Assembly: GCF_018375725.1 (NCBI RefSeq)
Contig: NZ_JAHACR010000010.1
Coordinates: 1 to 41,316, forward strand
Origin: Burkholderia sp.
Lineage (GTDB): Bacteria > Pseudomonadota > Gammaproteobacteria > Burkholderiales > Burkholderiaceae
Reading direction: 5' to 3'
DNA: 41,316 nucleotides
Of the stretch, positions 32,834 to 41,316 are shown piece by piece. A program made the translations under genes and the position numbers. The notes below the pieces were generated by a model. It searched no databases. It was not told where the DNA came from and was given only the letters and a program-made list of their open reading frames with translations. The first letter of the stretch is position 1, and every line of letters begins with the position of its first letter.

Positions 32834-33847
32834 TTACGCGCGCCGCTGCGCGAAATACGCGCCGACCGCGTCGACGAACGTGTCGATGTCACGGCGCGAC
32901 ACGTCGCAATGCGTGACGAAGCGCGACGCGTAGAGCATCTGCGTGAGGATGCCGCGCGCGCGAAGCCACGCCTCGAGCGGCGCGCAATCGTCCTCGGGGA
33001 ATTGCGCGAACACCATGTTCGTCGCGTGCGACATCACCTTGACCGGCTCGATGCGCGCCAGCCCTTCGGCGAGATGCGCGGCGTTCGCGTGATCTTCCGC
33101 CAACCGCTCGACGTTGTGCTCGAGCGCATACAGGCACGCGGCCGCGAGCACGCCCGCCTGCCGCATCCCGCCGCCGAGCACCTTGCGCCAGCGGTGCGCG
33201 CGCTCGATCAGCGGACGGCTGCCGACCAGCACCGAGCCGACCGGCGCGCCGAGTCCCTTCGAAAAGCAGATCGAGATCGTGTCGAACGGCGCACACAGCT
33301 CGGCGAGCGTGCAGTGCGATGCGACCGCCGCATTGCACACGCGCGCCCCGTCGAGATGCGCGGCCAGGCCGCGGCTGCGCGCGAACGCGACGGCCTCGTG
33401 GACATAGCCTTCCGGCAGCACGCGGCCGCCGATCGTGTTCTCGAGCGCGAACAGCCGCGTGCGGGCGAAATGGTCGTCGACCGGCTTGATCGCGGCGGCG
33501 ACCTTGTCGAGCGGCAGCGTGCCGTCGGGCGCGTTCTCGATCGGCTGCGGCTGAATGCTGCCGAGCACCGCCGCGCCGCCGCCTTCATATTTGTACGTGT
33601 GCGCGAGCTGGCCGACGATGTATTCGTCGCCGCGCTCGCAATGCGCCATCAGCGCTGCCAGATTGCTCTGCGTGCCGCTTGGAAAGAACAGGCCGGCTTC
33701 CTTGCCCGCGCGCTCGGCCACGGCCGCCTGCAGGCGCAGCACGGTCGGGTCGTCGCCCCACACGTCGTCGCCGACTTCTGCGGCGGTCATCGCGGCCAGC
33801 ATGGCCTGGCTCGGACGCGTTACGGTATCGCTGCGTAGATCGATCAT
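32834..33847 (-). CDS. ltaE: Low-specificity L-threonine aldolase
   Basis: A 337-aa PLP enzyme that splits L-threonine and L-allo-threonine into glycine and acetaldehyde. The start MIDLRSDTVTRPSQAML is diagnostic; the cofactor lysine is K197 in CFSKGLGAPVGS, the stacking histidine H83 is in LAHTYKYEGG, and R169 in HLDGARVCNA helps bind the substrate carboxylate. Numbering coincides with the E. coli enzyme. The ATG at 33847 has only a weak ribosome site. It is convergent with the deacetylase pair and divergent from the cytochrome bd operon; no operon partner. Confidence 0.95.
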   Translation of the reverse strand: MIDLRSDTVTRPSQAMLAAMTAAEVGDDVWGDDPTVLRLQAAVAERAGKEAGLFFPSGTQSNLAALMAHCERGDEYIVGQLAHTYKYEGGGAAVLGSIQPQPIENAPDGTLPLDKVAAAIKPVDDHFARTRLFALENTIGGRVLPEGYVHEAVAFARSRGLAAHLDGARVCNAAVASHCTLAELCAPFDTISICFSKGLGAPVGSVLVGSRPLIERAHRWRKVLGGGMRQAGVLAAACLYALEHNVERLAEDHANAAHLAEGLARIEPVKVMSHATNMVFAQFPEDDCAPLEAWLRARGILTQMLYASRFVTHCDVSRRDIDTFVDAVGAYFAQRRA

Positions 33848-34340
33848 CGGTCATCCCAGAGTGAACGCGGGCCGGAACAGGCCCCGCCGAAACGAGAGTC
33901 CGAGTGTACGCAATTCGACCGGGATTTGCCGCCCGACAGCCCGGCGCCTGCCGGCGTCGCGCGAAGCATCGCCGATGCGCATCGGCGGAATGCGTCGCGG
34001 ACGAGAAACACGGCACCGGAACCTCGCCCGATCGCTCGGCCAGACGAAAATTCATATCAGTCCTACTTATGTAACCGCACTCGGACAGATGCCGCGCGCC
34101 ATATTGCCGCACGCGCGACAGCCCGCCACGATGGCCGCGCGTAGACGCGTCACGCAATCTTGATACGAATCAATCATTTAACCCGGGTTTTTGACGTATG
34201 TACTGGACAATATGCGACGAGTTGGCGCATGTCGCCGTGTAATACGCGGATACATACTCCGGCCAACTCCTGCGGCCGGGCGGCGGCGGGGGTCCGCCGG
34301 CAGCTCCGCCGGCGGGTATCTACCGCATCGGTCAACTGGA
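33848..34340. other. Long upstream region of the cytochrome bd operon
   Basis: 493 nt without a recognisable gene. It holds the FNR-type box at 34160-34173, a TATGTA -10-like hexamer at 34197-34202 and a GC-rich segment (34270-34315) before the oxidase start that can fold into hairpins. The ltaE promoter must also be in its left part. Confidence 0.55.
34160..34173. promoter_or_regulatory. FNR/Anr-type binding site upstream of the cytochrome bd operon
   Basis: TTGATACGAATCAA is a perfect match to the FNR consensus TTGAT-N4-ATCAA. Its centre at 34166.5 is 41.5 bp from a transcription start predicted near 34208, which puts a TATGTA -10 element (34197-34202) in the right place. This is the classic class II activator geometry, so low-oxygen induction of the oxidase by an FNR-like regulator is predicted. 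Confidence 0.85.
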
Positions 34341-35753
34341 ATGGATACTGCTTTCACGGCCCTCGATCTGGCCCGCCTGCAATTCGCCTTCACCGTCTCC
34401 TTTCATATCGTCTTCCCCGCGCTCAGCATCGGCCTCGCGAGCTTCATCGCCGTGCTCGAATACTGCTGGCTCAAGACCGGCCAGACGTTCTACAAGACTC
34501 TCTGCGTCTTCTGGTCGAAGATCTTCGCCGTCGCGTTCGGGATGGGCGTCGTCTCCGGCGTCGTGATGAGCTATCAGTTCGGCACGAACTGGTCCGGCTT
34601 CTCCACCTTCGCCGGCGCGGTGACCGGGCCGCTGCTGATGTACGAAGTGATGACGGCGTTCTTCCTCGAAGCCGGCTTTCTCGGCATCATGCTGTTCGGC
34701 TGGCACCGCGTCAGCCCGCGCGCGCACTTCGGCGCGACGCTGATGGTCGCGATCGGCACGCTGATCTCGACGTTCTGGATTCTCGCGTCGAATAGCTGGA
34801 TGCAGACGCCGCAGGGCTTCGAGATCGTCGACGGCCGCGTCATGCCGACCGACTGGCTCGCGATCGTCTTCAATCCGTCGTTCCCGTACCGCCTCGCGCA
34901 CATGGCGATCGCGGCGTTCGTCGTCGCCGCGCTCGTGGTCGCCGCGACGGCCGCGTGGCATCTGCTGAAGGGCCGCCGCGACGCCGCCGTGAAGAAGATG
35001 TTCTCGATGGCGCTGTGGCTCCTGTTGCTGCTCGCGCCGGTGCAGGCGCTGGTCGGCGACCAGCACGGCATCAATACGCTCAGGCACCAGCCGGCGAAGA
35101 TCGCCGCGATCGAGGGCCTGTGGGAAACCGAAACGGGCGGCACCGCGCTGAACCTGTTCGGCATCCCCGACATGCAGGCGGAAACGACCCGCTACGCGGT
35201 GCAGATTCCGCACCTCGCCAGCCTGATCCTCACGCACAGCTGGGACGGCCAGATCCGCGGCCTGAAGGAATTCCCGCCCGAAGACCGCCCGAATTCGACG
35301 CTCGTGTTCTGGAGCTTCCGGATCATGGTGGGCCTCGGCCTCGCGATGATCGCGCTCGCCGTGCTCGCCTGGCTGATGCGCCGCGGCGGCCGCCTGTACG
35401 AATCGAAGTGCTTCCAGCGCTTCGTGCTCGTGATGGGGCCGACCGGCTTCGTCTCGCTGCTCGCCGGCTGGATCACGACGGAAGCGGGACGCCAGCCGTG
35501 GGTCGTCTACGGCGTGCTGCGCACCGCGCATGCCGCGTCGCCGCTGAGCACGCAGCAGGTCGGCATCTCGCTGATGGCATTCGTTGTCGTGTACTTCCTC
35601 GTGTTCGGCACCGGCCTCTACTACATGCTCAAGCTGATGAAGGCGGGCCCCGCCCTGCCCGGCGCCGGGCCTGACGATCCGCACGGCCACCACGCCGGCG
35701 GCACCGCGCGCCGTCCGCTGTCGGCCGCGAACGAATCGACCGGGACGGTCTGA
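34341..35753 (+). CDS. cioA: Cytochrome bd-type (cyanide-insensitive) ubiquinol oxidase subunit I
   Basis: A 470-aa membrane subunit that oxidises ubiquinol and reduces oxygen to water at the b595/d haem site without pumping protons. Nine or so helices are evident. H22 in FHIVFPALSIG is the conserved haem ligand near the N-terminus, and GWITTEAGRQPWVVYG carries the GRQPW signature. The Q-loop between helices 6 and 7 is short (about residues 275-320), as in the CioA type of Pseudomonas and Burkholderia rather than the long-loop E. coli CydA. The C-terminus has a His/Gly-rich tail. The ATG at 34341 lies after a weak ribosome site. Subunit II follows 31 nt later. Confidence 0.95.
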   Translation: MDTAFTALDLARLQFAFTVSFHIVFPALSIGLASFIAVLEYCWLKTGQTFYKTLCVFWSKIFAVAFGMGVVSGVVMSYQFGTNWSGFSTFAGAVTGPLLMYEVMTAFFLEAGFLGIMLFGWHRVSPRAHFGATLMVAIGTLISTFWILASNSWMQTPQGFEIVDGRVMPTDWLAIVFNPSFPYRLAHMAIAAFVVAALVVAATAAWHLLKGRRDAAVKKMFSMALWLLLLLAPVQALVGDQHGINTLRHQPAKIAAIEGLWETETGGTALNLFGIPDMQAETTRYAVQIPHLASLILTHSWDGQIRGLKEFPPEDRPNSTLVFWSFRIMVGLGLAMIALAVLAWLMRRGGRLYESKCFQRFVLVMGPTGFVSLLAGWITTEAGRQPWVVYGVLRTAHAASPLSTQQVGISLMAFVVVYFLVFGTGLYYMLKLMKAGPALPGAGPDDPHGHHAGGTARRPLSAANESTGTV

Positions 35754-35784
35754 ACGCCCACCGCAATCGCTAACGAGGAAACTT

Positions 35785-36795
35785 ATGGACGTCACTGTAG
35801 TCTGGGCCGCCATCATCGCATTGGGGCTCTTCATGTACGTCGTGCTGGACGGCTTCGACCTCGGCATCGGCATCCTCTTCCCGTTCTTTCCTGACGAGAA
35901 GGAACGCGACCTGATGATGAATACGGTCGCGCCGGTCTGGGACGGCAACGAAACCTGGCTCGTGCTGGGCGGCGCCGGTCTGTTCGCGGTCTTTCCGGTC
36001 GTCTATTCGGTCGTGCTGTCCGCGCTGTACCTGCCGCTCGTCTTCATGCTGATCTTCCTGATCTTCCGCGGCGTGTCGTTCGAGATCCGCGCGAAGGCGC
36101 GGCGCACCAAGCCGCTGTGGGACATCGCATTCGTCGGCGGTTCCGCCGGCGCGACGTTCTGCCAGGGCATCGCGCTCGGCGCGTACCTGCAGGGCATCGA
36201 AGTGAAAAATGGCGTCTATGCCGGCGGCGCCTTCGACTGGCTTTCGCCGTTTACGATGCTGACCGGACTCGGCCTCGTCGTGACCTACGCACTGCTCGGC
36301 TGCTGCTGGCTCGTCGCGAAGACCGACGGCGACCTGCAGCGCCGCCTGCAACGCGTCGTGTGGCCGCTGACCGTCGTGCTGCTCGGCTTCATGGCCGTCG
36401 TCAGCCTGTGGACGCCCCTGCAGGATCCGCAGATCGCCGCGCGCTGGTTCGATTCCGACGTGTTCGCGCATCTGGTGCCGATGCCGTTCCTCGTCGCCGC
36501 GTGCTCGGCGTACATGTATCGTGCCGCACGCAACCGGCATGACCGGACGCCGTTCATGCTGGCGCTGATGCTCGTGCTGCTCGGCTATGCCGGCCTGCTC
36601 GTCAGCGTGTTCCCGTATGCGATTCCCAGGTCGATGACGATCTGGGACGCCGCCGCGCCCCGCGTGAGCCAGATCTTCACTTTGGTCGGCGCAGCGGTTA
36701 TTCTCCCCATCATCATCGGCTATACGACGATGGGCTACTGGGTATTCCGAGGCAAAATTCGTCATGAAGACCAGCACTACTACCACCACCACTGA
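35785..36795 (+). CDS. cioB: Cytochrome bd-type ubiquinol oxidase subunit II
   Basis: A 336-aa membrane protein that forms the heterodimer with subunit I and stabilises the haems. The N-terminal LYVVLDGFDLGIGILFPF-like stretch (here FMYVVLDGFDLGIGILF) and APVWDGNETWLVLGGAGLFA are the family signatures; eight helices follow. The C-terminus ends in a His/Tyr cluster (EDQHYYHHH). AACGAGGAAA precedes the ATG at 35785. The last 32 bases overlap the start of the small third gene, so translation is probably coupled. Confidence 0.95.
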   Translation: MDVTVVWAAIIALGLFMYVVLDGFDLGIGILFPFFPDEKERDLMMNTVAPVWDGNETWLVLGGAGLFAVFPVVYSVVLSALYLPLVFMLIFLIFRGVSFEIRAKARRTKPLWDIAFVGGSAGATFCQGIALGAYLQGIEVKNGVYAGGAFDWLSPFTMLTGLGLVVTYALLGCCWLVAKTDGDLQRRLQRVVWPLTVVLLGFMAVVSLWTPLQDPQIAARWFDSDVFAHLVPMPFLVAACSAYMYRAARNRHDRTPFMLALMLVLLGYAGLLVSVFPYAIPRSMTIWDAAAPRVSQIFTLVGAAVILPIIIGYTTMGYWVFRGKIRHEDQHYYHHH

Positions 36796-36928
36796 TCAAA
36801 AGGCCACACCGCGCAAACACGGCTGGCTGTGGTTCATCCTGCTGTGGGCGGTCGGCGTCATGGGCGCCGTCACCATCGGCTATGCGTTCAAGATCCTCCT
36901 GAAACTGACGCTGCTGGCAGCGAAATGA
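36764..36928 (+). CDS. Small single-helix membrane protein, candidate third oxidase subunit
   Basis: A 54-aa peptide in a different frame from subunit II and overlapping its end by 32 nt. It has a Thr-rich, charged N-terminus (MKTSTTTTTTDQKATPRK) and one membrane helix (about residues 20-43: WLWFILLWAVGVMGAVTIGY), then a basic C-terminus ending LTLLAAK. Its position, size and topology resemble CydX, CydS and DUF2474-type small subunits of other bd oxidases, but the sequence has no strong match that I recognise. Coupled translation from the cioB stop region is likely. A strong terminator lies 114 nt downstream, with no other gene between. Confidence 0.72.
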   Translation: MKTSTTTTTTDQKATPRKHGWLWFILLWAVGVMGAVTIGYAFKILLKLTLLAAK

Positions 36929-37041
36929 CCTGACGAAGCGGGTTCGGCCGCCATCGCGGCGCCGCTTCGATTGCCGGGCCGGCCCGGCCCGGCCCTTCGC
37001 AGGACGTCGCACACGGGCCGTTCCCCGCTCGCAAGAAAACG

Positions 37042-37079
37042 AAAAAACGCATACCGGATCGTCCGGTATGCGTTTTTTT
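37042..37079. terminator. Strong bidirectional terminator
   Basis: A perfect 17-bp inverted repeat (arm 37042-37058, beginning AAAAAACGCATACC; arm 37062-37078) with a TCG loop. It has six or more T residues at the end on each strand, and lies between the convergent oxidase operon and the DUF748 gene. Confidence 0.93.
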
Positions 37080-37186
37080 GTCAGATGAACGTGCGATGCG
37101 GGACACCGCACGGAAGAAGCCCGACAAGCGCGAGGCCGTGCCGGCCGCGCGCCGCCGCGCCAATGGCGGCGGCGACGCGCGGCGGA

Positions 37187-40100
37187 TTACTTCAGCCCGA
37201 AATCGACGCGCGTGGTCGCGCCCTTGTCCTCGATGCCCTTCGCATCGAGTTTCGGCGCGACGACGAACATGCGGCTCGCGTCGATCTTGCCTTCGAGATA
37301 CTGACGCACCGACTGTGCGCGATCCAGCGCGAGCGTGCGCAGGCTGCCGTCATCGACCGGCGCGTGGTCGGCGATCGCCTGCTTCATGTCGTCATCCGGC
37401 AGCGTCTTCTGCAGGCCGATCATGTTGCGCGGCTTCTTGAAATCGGCGGCCTTGTACGCGCGCGTCAGATACTTCTGGTACTCGGCCGGCTCGACCTTCA
37501 CCGACCGCGTATCGACGCTCTCGCCCTGCCCGACGACGTCCTTGAGCTTCTGCTGGCGGACGAGCCGCTCGACATATTCTGCCCGCAGGCCCGGCAGATC
37601 CTTGTCCGGATCCACGCGGCCGATCATGTCGAGACGGATCGACGGCTTCGCGTCGAGCATCTTCACGACCGTGTCGAGCTTCTTCTGCGAGGCGTCAGTC
37701 AGTTCCGACGAGCCCGGCGCGAACTCGACGTAGCCGAGTTCCTCGCCGCCGCTGCCGAACGCGTGCGCGAGCAGCGTGAACGGCGACGTGACCGCCTTCG
37801 CGACCAGATTGAGCACCGCGCGCCAGATCAGGCCGCCGATGCTGAACTCCGGATTCGACAGCGAGCCCGACACCGGAATGCTGACGTCGATCTCGCCGCG
37901 CGAGTTCTTCAGCAGCGAGATCGCGAGCTTGACCGGCAGCCGGGTCGCCGTGTCGTTCTCGACATGGTCGCCGAACGTCAGCTGGTCGATGAAGATGTGG
38001 TTGTTCGCCGACAGCTGGTCGTTCGCGAGCTGATAGTGCAGATCGACGTTCAGCTTGCCCTTCGTGATCGGGTAGCCCGCGTACTTCGCCGAATACGGCG
38101 TCAGGTTGGTCAGCTCGATGTCGTGCGCGCTCGCGGTGAGGTCGAGCGCCGGCTTCTCGATCAGCGGATTGACCGTGCCCTTGATCGCGATCGGCCCGTT
38201 GCCCGCCAGGTTCGCCGTGACGTCGACCGGCGCGGACGTTGCCGATTCCGTGCCGAACGCGCCGACCGTGCCCTTGATCGCGACAAGGTTCGCCGTGTAG
38301 TTCGGCTTGATGAAGTTGTCGGTGTAGTTCACCCGGCCGTTTTGCAGCACCAGCTGGCCGAAGCGCATCCGCACCGGATTCTGCGGCGGCGTCGCCGCCT
38401 TGACGACTGCGGTCGCCGACGCCGCGGCGACCGCGCTCGCCGGAGCCGCCTGTGCGACCGCCGCGGCCGACGCGCCCTGCGGCGACAGCGGCACCGGCTC
38501 GCCCTTGCTCGCATCGCGCGTCAGCGACTGAGCCTGCCCGGTCTCCTTCGCGACGATGTCCTTCAGGTTCAGGCGACCTTGCGCATCGAGCAGCACGCGC
38601 CCGTAGAAATTCGAGAACGTCACGCGCGCGGCGTCGACGTCGGTGCCGTGCTCGTCGTAGTTCGCCTTCAGGCCGGATAGCGCAAGCGAGCGCCATCCCG
38701 CGAACGGATCGGACGTCGCCTTGTCGAGCATCCGTACGTCGACGAGCGCCGCATCGCCGCGATACGACGCGCGGATCGTGTCCTTCGCCTGCGCGAACGT
38801 CAGGTTGCCCTGCGCATTCAACAGCGCGCTTGCGACCGTCGCATTCAGCACGCTGCCGAAATACGGCTCGAACGCGGCCGCATCGAGACGATTGCCGTTG
38901 ATCTTCAGGCCGAGCCTGAGCGGCTGCGCGGTGACGTCGCCCGACACGTTCAGCGAACCCTTGCGGTTCAGCGTCGCCTGGAGCTGAACCGGCAGCGGCT
39001 TCGTCAGATCGTCGCTGATCTTCTGCACGTTCAGCTGCAGCGGCTTGATCGCCAGCTTCACCGCACGCGGCGTCGACAGGTCGGTGTAGTTGGCAGCCGC
39101 ATCCTTCACGTTCAGCGCATCGATCTGGTAATGCCACGACGGCGCGGCGGCCGGTGCGCGATGCGCGGTCTGCCGCGCGGCCGCCGGCTGCGATCCGCCG
39201 GCGAGTGCCGCCAGGTCGATCGTGCCGTTCTTCAGACGCTTCACGTCGAGCGCGAGCCCGTTCACATCGACGCTGACGATCTGCGCCGTGCGCGCAGCCA
39301 GATCGACCTTCGCCACCTTCGCCTGCGCGTCGGGCAGGACGATTGCGGGCGCTTTTGCATCGGGTGCCGCGATCTTCAGCGACTTCAGGCTGACTTCGCT
39401 GTCGGCGACCTGTACGTCGAGCGGCGTCTTCGACCAGTCGGCCTTCACGTTGAGCACCGTGCCGAGCTTGCCGTCGAGCACGCGTGCGCGCGTCGCTTCG
39501 ACCAGATACGGTTGCAGCGCCGGCAGCGCGAACGCGTCGATCGTCAGCTTCGTATCGGCCTGCATCGCGGCGAGACTGAACGTGCCTTCCGCCTTCACGT
39601 CGCCGCCCTGCGACATCACCGTCGACACCGCATATTTCGCCGGCGTCCTGCCTTGCATCGTGAAGCCGTCGAGCGTCGTCGTCACGCGCGTCAGCGATGT
39701 CGTGGCCGGCACCGCCAGCGCGCGGTCGTCGAAATTGATCGTGCCGTCGGCGATCGCGAAATGCCGGATCGTCAGGTCAAGCGGTTCAGCCTTCGCTTTC
39801 GCGGCAGGGCGGGCGGAGGCGGGCGCGGAGGCGGCTGACGTGGACGCAGCCGATGCGGAAGCCGCCGCCGTGGATACGGTCGATGCATCCGCAGGCGGCG
39901 CAGCCAGCTTCATGACGTTCAGCACGCCCTGGCGGTCGCGCGCGAGATCGACGACCGGCCGGTCGAGACGGATCTCGTCGACATGCAGCACATTGCGCAG
40001 CGGCTGCAAGTCGGCCGCCGCGACGTGCACACCACGCGCGGCGAACAGCGGCTCGGACGACGCGCTCGTCACCTTCGCATCGTTCAGGTCGACGGTGCCG

Positions 40101-40957
40101 GACACGCGCAGCGTCGGCGTCGCGCCGCTCATGACGAAGTTGAGTTTCAGATGGCTGCTGAGCAGGCCGCTCGGCACCGCGACCGGCAGCCTGGCCGGCA
40201 CGTACGACATCAGCCGCGGCACATCGAGCCGGTCGAACGTCAGTTCGACCTCCGACTCGCGCGACTTCGCGAACGGCTTCGACTTGCCGTCGAGCGCAAT
40301 CGGGCTGCCGTCGAAACGGGCGCGCAGCTTCGGCTCGACGAAGATGTCGATCTTCGACGGCAGCGTGGCGATGTACGGAATCCCGAGCGTCCAGTTGTCG
40401 ACAACGTGCTTCTCGTTCAGCAGGCGATCGTCGAAGTCGATCCGGCCGTCGTTGATCTGGATGTTTGCCAGCGCAAAATGCGTCGGCTTGCTCTCGGGCT
40501 TCGACGGCGTCGAGAATTTCTCGATCAGGTCGGTGAAGTTGAAGCGCTGCGCATCGTATCGAACGATGTGAAAGCGCGGCGCATCGATGCGGATCTCGCT
40601 GACGATCGGCGCGGCGCGAAACAGCGACGTCCACGACGGCCGCACGGTCAGCTTGCCGATGTCGACGAAGTCGCCCTGCCCGCCGCGTTCGCCGAGATGA
40701 ATGTCGTCGGCCTCGAAGTTGAGGGTGTAGGGATTCAGCGCAATGCGCCGGATAGTCGCCGGGCGGTCGAGCTGCTGGCTCATCTGCTGTTCGGCGATGT
40801 GCCGGATCAGCGGCGGCGCAGCGAAGAACCCCAGCAATCCGAATAAAACGAGAAAAATCAGCACGCCCAGGCCGATGCGTTTCGTGCGTCGCGCGCGCGC
40901 GACGTCGCCGAGGGTGTGGAGCGTCGTGGATACGGTTTCTTTGTTCGGGCTTGCCAT
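37187..40957 (-). CDS. DUF748 (AsmA-like) envelope protein with OmpA-like tail
   Basis: A 1256-aa protein with one N-terminal membrane helix (about residues 28-48) and a very long periplasmic part of repeated amphipathic beta segments, the DUF748/AsmA-superfamily pattern now linked to bridge-like lipid transport and envelope maintenance. Two Ala/Ser-rich low-complexity linkers interrupt it (about 352-390 and 819-857). Near residues 1074-1119 lies an OmpA-like stretch (EFAPGSSELTDASQKKLDTV, then a strand with MIGRVDP), and the C-terminus ends in VDFGLK. AAGG precedes the ATG at 40957. It is monocistronic. Lipid transport is an inference from the superfamily. Confidence 0.85.
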   Translation of the reverse strand: MASPNKETVSTTLHTLGDVARARRTKRIGLGVLIFLVLFGLLGFFAAPPLIRHIAEQQMSQQLDRPATIRRIALNPYTLNFEADDIHLGERGGQGDFVDIGKLTVRPSWTSLFRAAPIVSEIRIDAPRFHIVRYDAQRFNFTDLIEKFSTPSKPESKPTHFALANIQINDGRIDFDDRLLNEKHVVDNWTLGIPYIATLPSKIDIFVEPKLRARFDGSPIALDGKSKPFAKSRESEVELTFDRLDVPRLMSYVPARLPVAVPSGLLSSHLKLNFVMSGATPTLRVSGTVDLNDAKVTSASSEPLFAARGVHVAAADLQPLRNVLHVDEIRLDRPVVDLARDRQGVLNVMKLAAPPADASTVSTAAASASAASTSAASAPASARPAAKAKAEPLDLTIRHFAIADGTINFDDRALAVPATTSLTRVTTTLDGFTMQGRTPAKYAVSTVMSQGGDVKAEGTFSLAAMQADTKLTIDAFALPALQPYLVEATRARVLDGKLGTVLNVKADWSKTPLDVQVADSEVSLKSLKIAAPDAKAPAIVLPDAQAKVAKVDLAARTAQIVSVDVNGLALDVKRLKNGTIDLAALAGGSQPAAARQTAHRAPAAAPSWHYQIDALNVKDAAANYTDLSTPRAVKLAIKPLQLNVQKISDDLTKPLPVQLQATLNRKGSLNVSGDVTAQPLRLGLKINGNRLDAAAFEPYFGSVLNATVASALLNAQGNLTFAQAKDTIRASYRGDAALVDVRMLDKATSDPFAGWRSLALSGLKANYDEHGTDVDAARVTFSNFYGRVLLDAQGRLNLKDIVAKETGQAQSLTRDASKGEPVPLSPQGASAAAVAQAAPASAVAAASATAVVKAATPPQNPVRMRFGQLVLQNGRVNYTDNFIKPNYTANLVAIKGTVGAFGTESATSAPVDVTANLAGNGPIAIKGTVNPLIEKPALDLTASAHDIELTNLTPYSAKYAGYPITKGKLNVDLHYQLANDQLSANNHIFIDQLTFGDHVENDTATRLPVKLAISLLKNSRGEIDVSIPVSGSLSNPEFSIGGLIWRAVLNLVAKAVTSPFTLLAHAFGSGGEELGYVEFAPGSSELTDASQKKLDTVVKMLDAKPSIRLDMIGRVDPDKDLPGLRAEYVERLVRQQKLKDVVGQGESVDTRSVKVEPAEYQKYLTRAYKAADFKKPRNMIGLQKTLPDDDMKQAIADHAPVDDGSLRTLALDRAQSVRQYLEGKIDASRMFVVAPKLDAKGIEDKGATTRVDFGLK

Positions 40958-41113
40958 GCTGAATTGCCTTCGATGCGGCGGTCAGTATGTAGGGGGATCA
41001 CGTCGGTCCGACCGGCTATCCCGAAAGTATAGGCTGACGGAATGGCCGGACGCACGCAGGGGCCGGGCCGCCGCGCCCTTCGAACAGGCGCGGCGGTCCG
41101 CTTATCAGGCGGT

Positions 41114-41316
41114 CTATTGCCGGACGACGACGGGCGGCATCCATGCACCGTCGGTCGCCTGCGGCTTCGGCGCGTACAGGCGCAGCGCGAGCGCGAAATC
41201 CGTGCGCGGCGCCGGCAGCCAGTTCGACGCGGTCCCGCCGCCCGGCGACACCGCCGACACGACGATGTCGACGGAGCCATCGCGATTGCGGCGCAGCCGG
41301 TCGCGATCGCCGAGCA
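41114..41316 (-). CDS. DUF1254/DUF1214-family protein, C-terminal end
   Basis: The last 67 residues of a minus-strand gene whose start lies beyond the right edge. The segment reads LGDRDRLRRNRDGSVDIVVS, then NWLPAPRTDFALALRLYAP and a proline-rich end (MPPVVVRQ). The combination of D-G-S-x-D-I, a loop with SNWLPAP, and LRLY-x-P-K-P is the signature of the DUF1214 C-terminal domain of DUF1254 proteins. These are exported proteins of unknown function. The upstream portion, including any signal peptide, cannot be judged. Confidence 0.8.
   Translation of the reverse strand, partial: LGDRDRLRRNRDGSVDIVVSAVSPGGGTASNWLPAPRTDFALALRLYAPKPQATDGAWMPPVVVRQ

Noticed and set aside
34332..35948. A 538-codon minus-strand open frame opposite cioA
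   Set aside because: Antisense to a clear oxidase subunit; composition is Arg/Glu/His-rich and domain-free.
1..41316. CRISPR array, prophage, IS element or tRNA-associated island
   Set aside because: No regular direct repeats, no transposase or integrase sequence, and no tRNA-like cloverleaf were seen.

Overview
The window reads as a chromosomal stretch of a Burkholderia-type betaproteobacterium. Evidence for this is the high GC content, a Burkholderia-style trimeric porin, FabV as enoyl-ACP reductase, a persulfide dioxygenase-rhodanese fusion, and many transport and regulator genes typical of the genus. I see no rRNA or tRNA, no phage or IS element and no CRISPR array. Gene assignments rest on translated sequence and recognised family motifs; no database search was run.

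Layout. 0-4 kb: an L-fuconate dehydratase with an MFS importer, divergent from a LysR regulator, followed by debris of an M20 amidohydrolase and an MHS-family transporter. 4.3-8.7 kb: a minus-strand catabolic block (GntR/FCD regulator, AcnX-type dehydratase large and small subunits overlapping by 8 nt, a branched-chain-type ABC binding protein), with a cluster of palindromes between regulator and enzyme and a LysR remnant beside it. 8.9-13.5 kb: a cationic amino acid binding protein, an AstE/aspartoacylase-like M14 enzyme, MetQ and a porin with a TTG start. 13.6-18.5 kb: small conserved unknowns, an orphan ureidoglycine aminohydrolase, a glycine-zipper protein, an isoprenylcysteine-type methyltransferase, a 54-aa lipoprotein and a HIT protein. 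18.7-29.6 kb: a serine hydrolase, two glutathione S-transferases, a secreted beta-propeller protein, fabV, a LysR/MFS divergent pair, and a persulfide dioxygenase-rhodanese fusion next to a 1-Cys peroxiredoxin.

30.2-32.8 kb holds what I consider the most interesting locus: an 81-aa exported protein followed by a 714-aa secreted protein that looks like a bacterial relative of Agd3, the fungal exopolysaccharide deacetylase (N-terminal carbohydrate-binding part plus a metal-dependent deacetylase part with DD and HxxxH). The pair is isolated from any recognisable polysaccharide synthesis genes and ends in a clear terminator.

32.8-41.3 kb: L-threonine aldolase; a cyanide-insensitive-type cytochrome bd oxidase operon (subunits I and II and a 54-aa membrane peptide overlapping the end of subunit II) preceded by a perfect FNR/Anr box; a 1256-aa DUF748 envelope protein; and the C-terminal end of a DUF1254/DUF1214-type protein running off the window.
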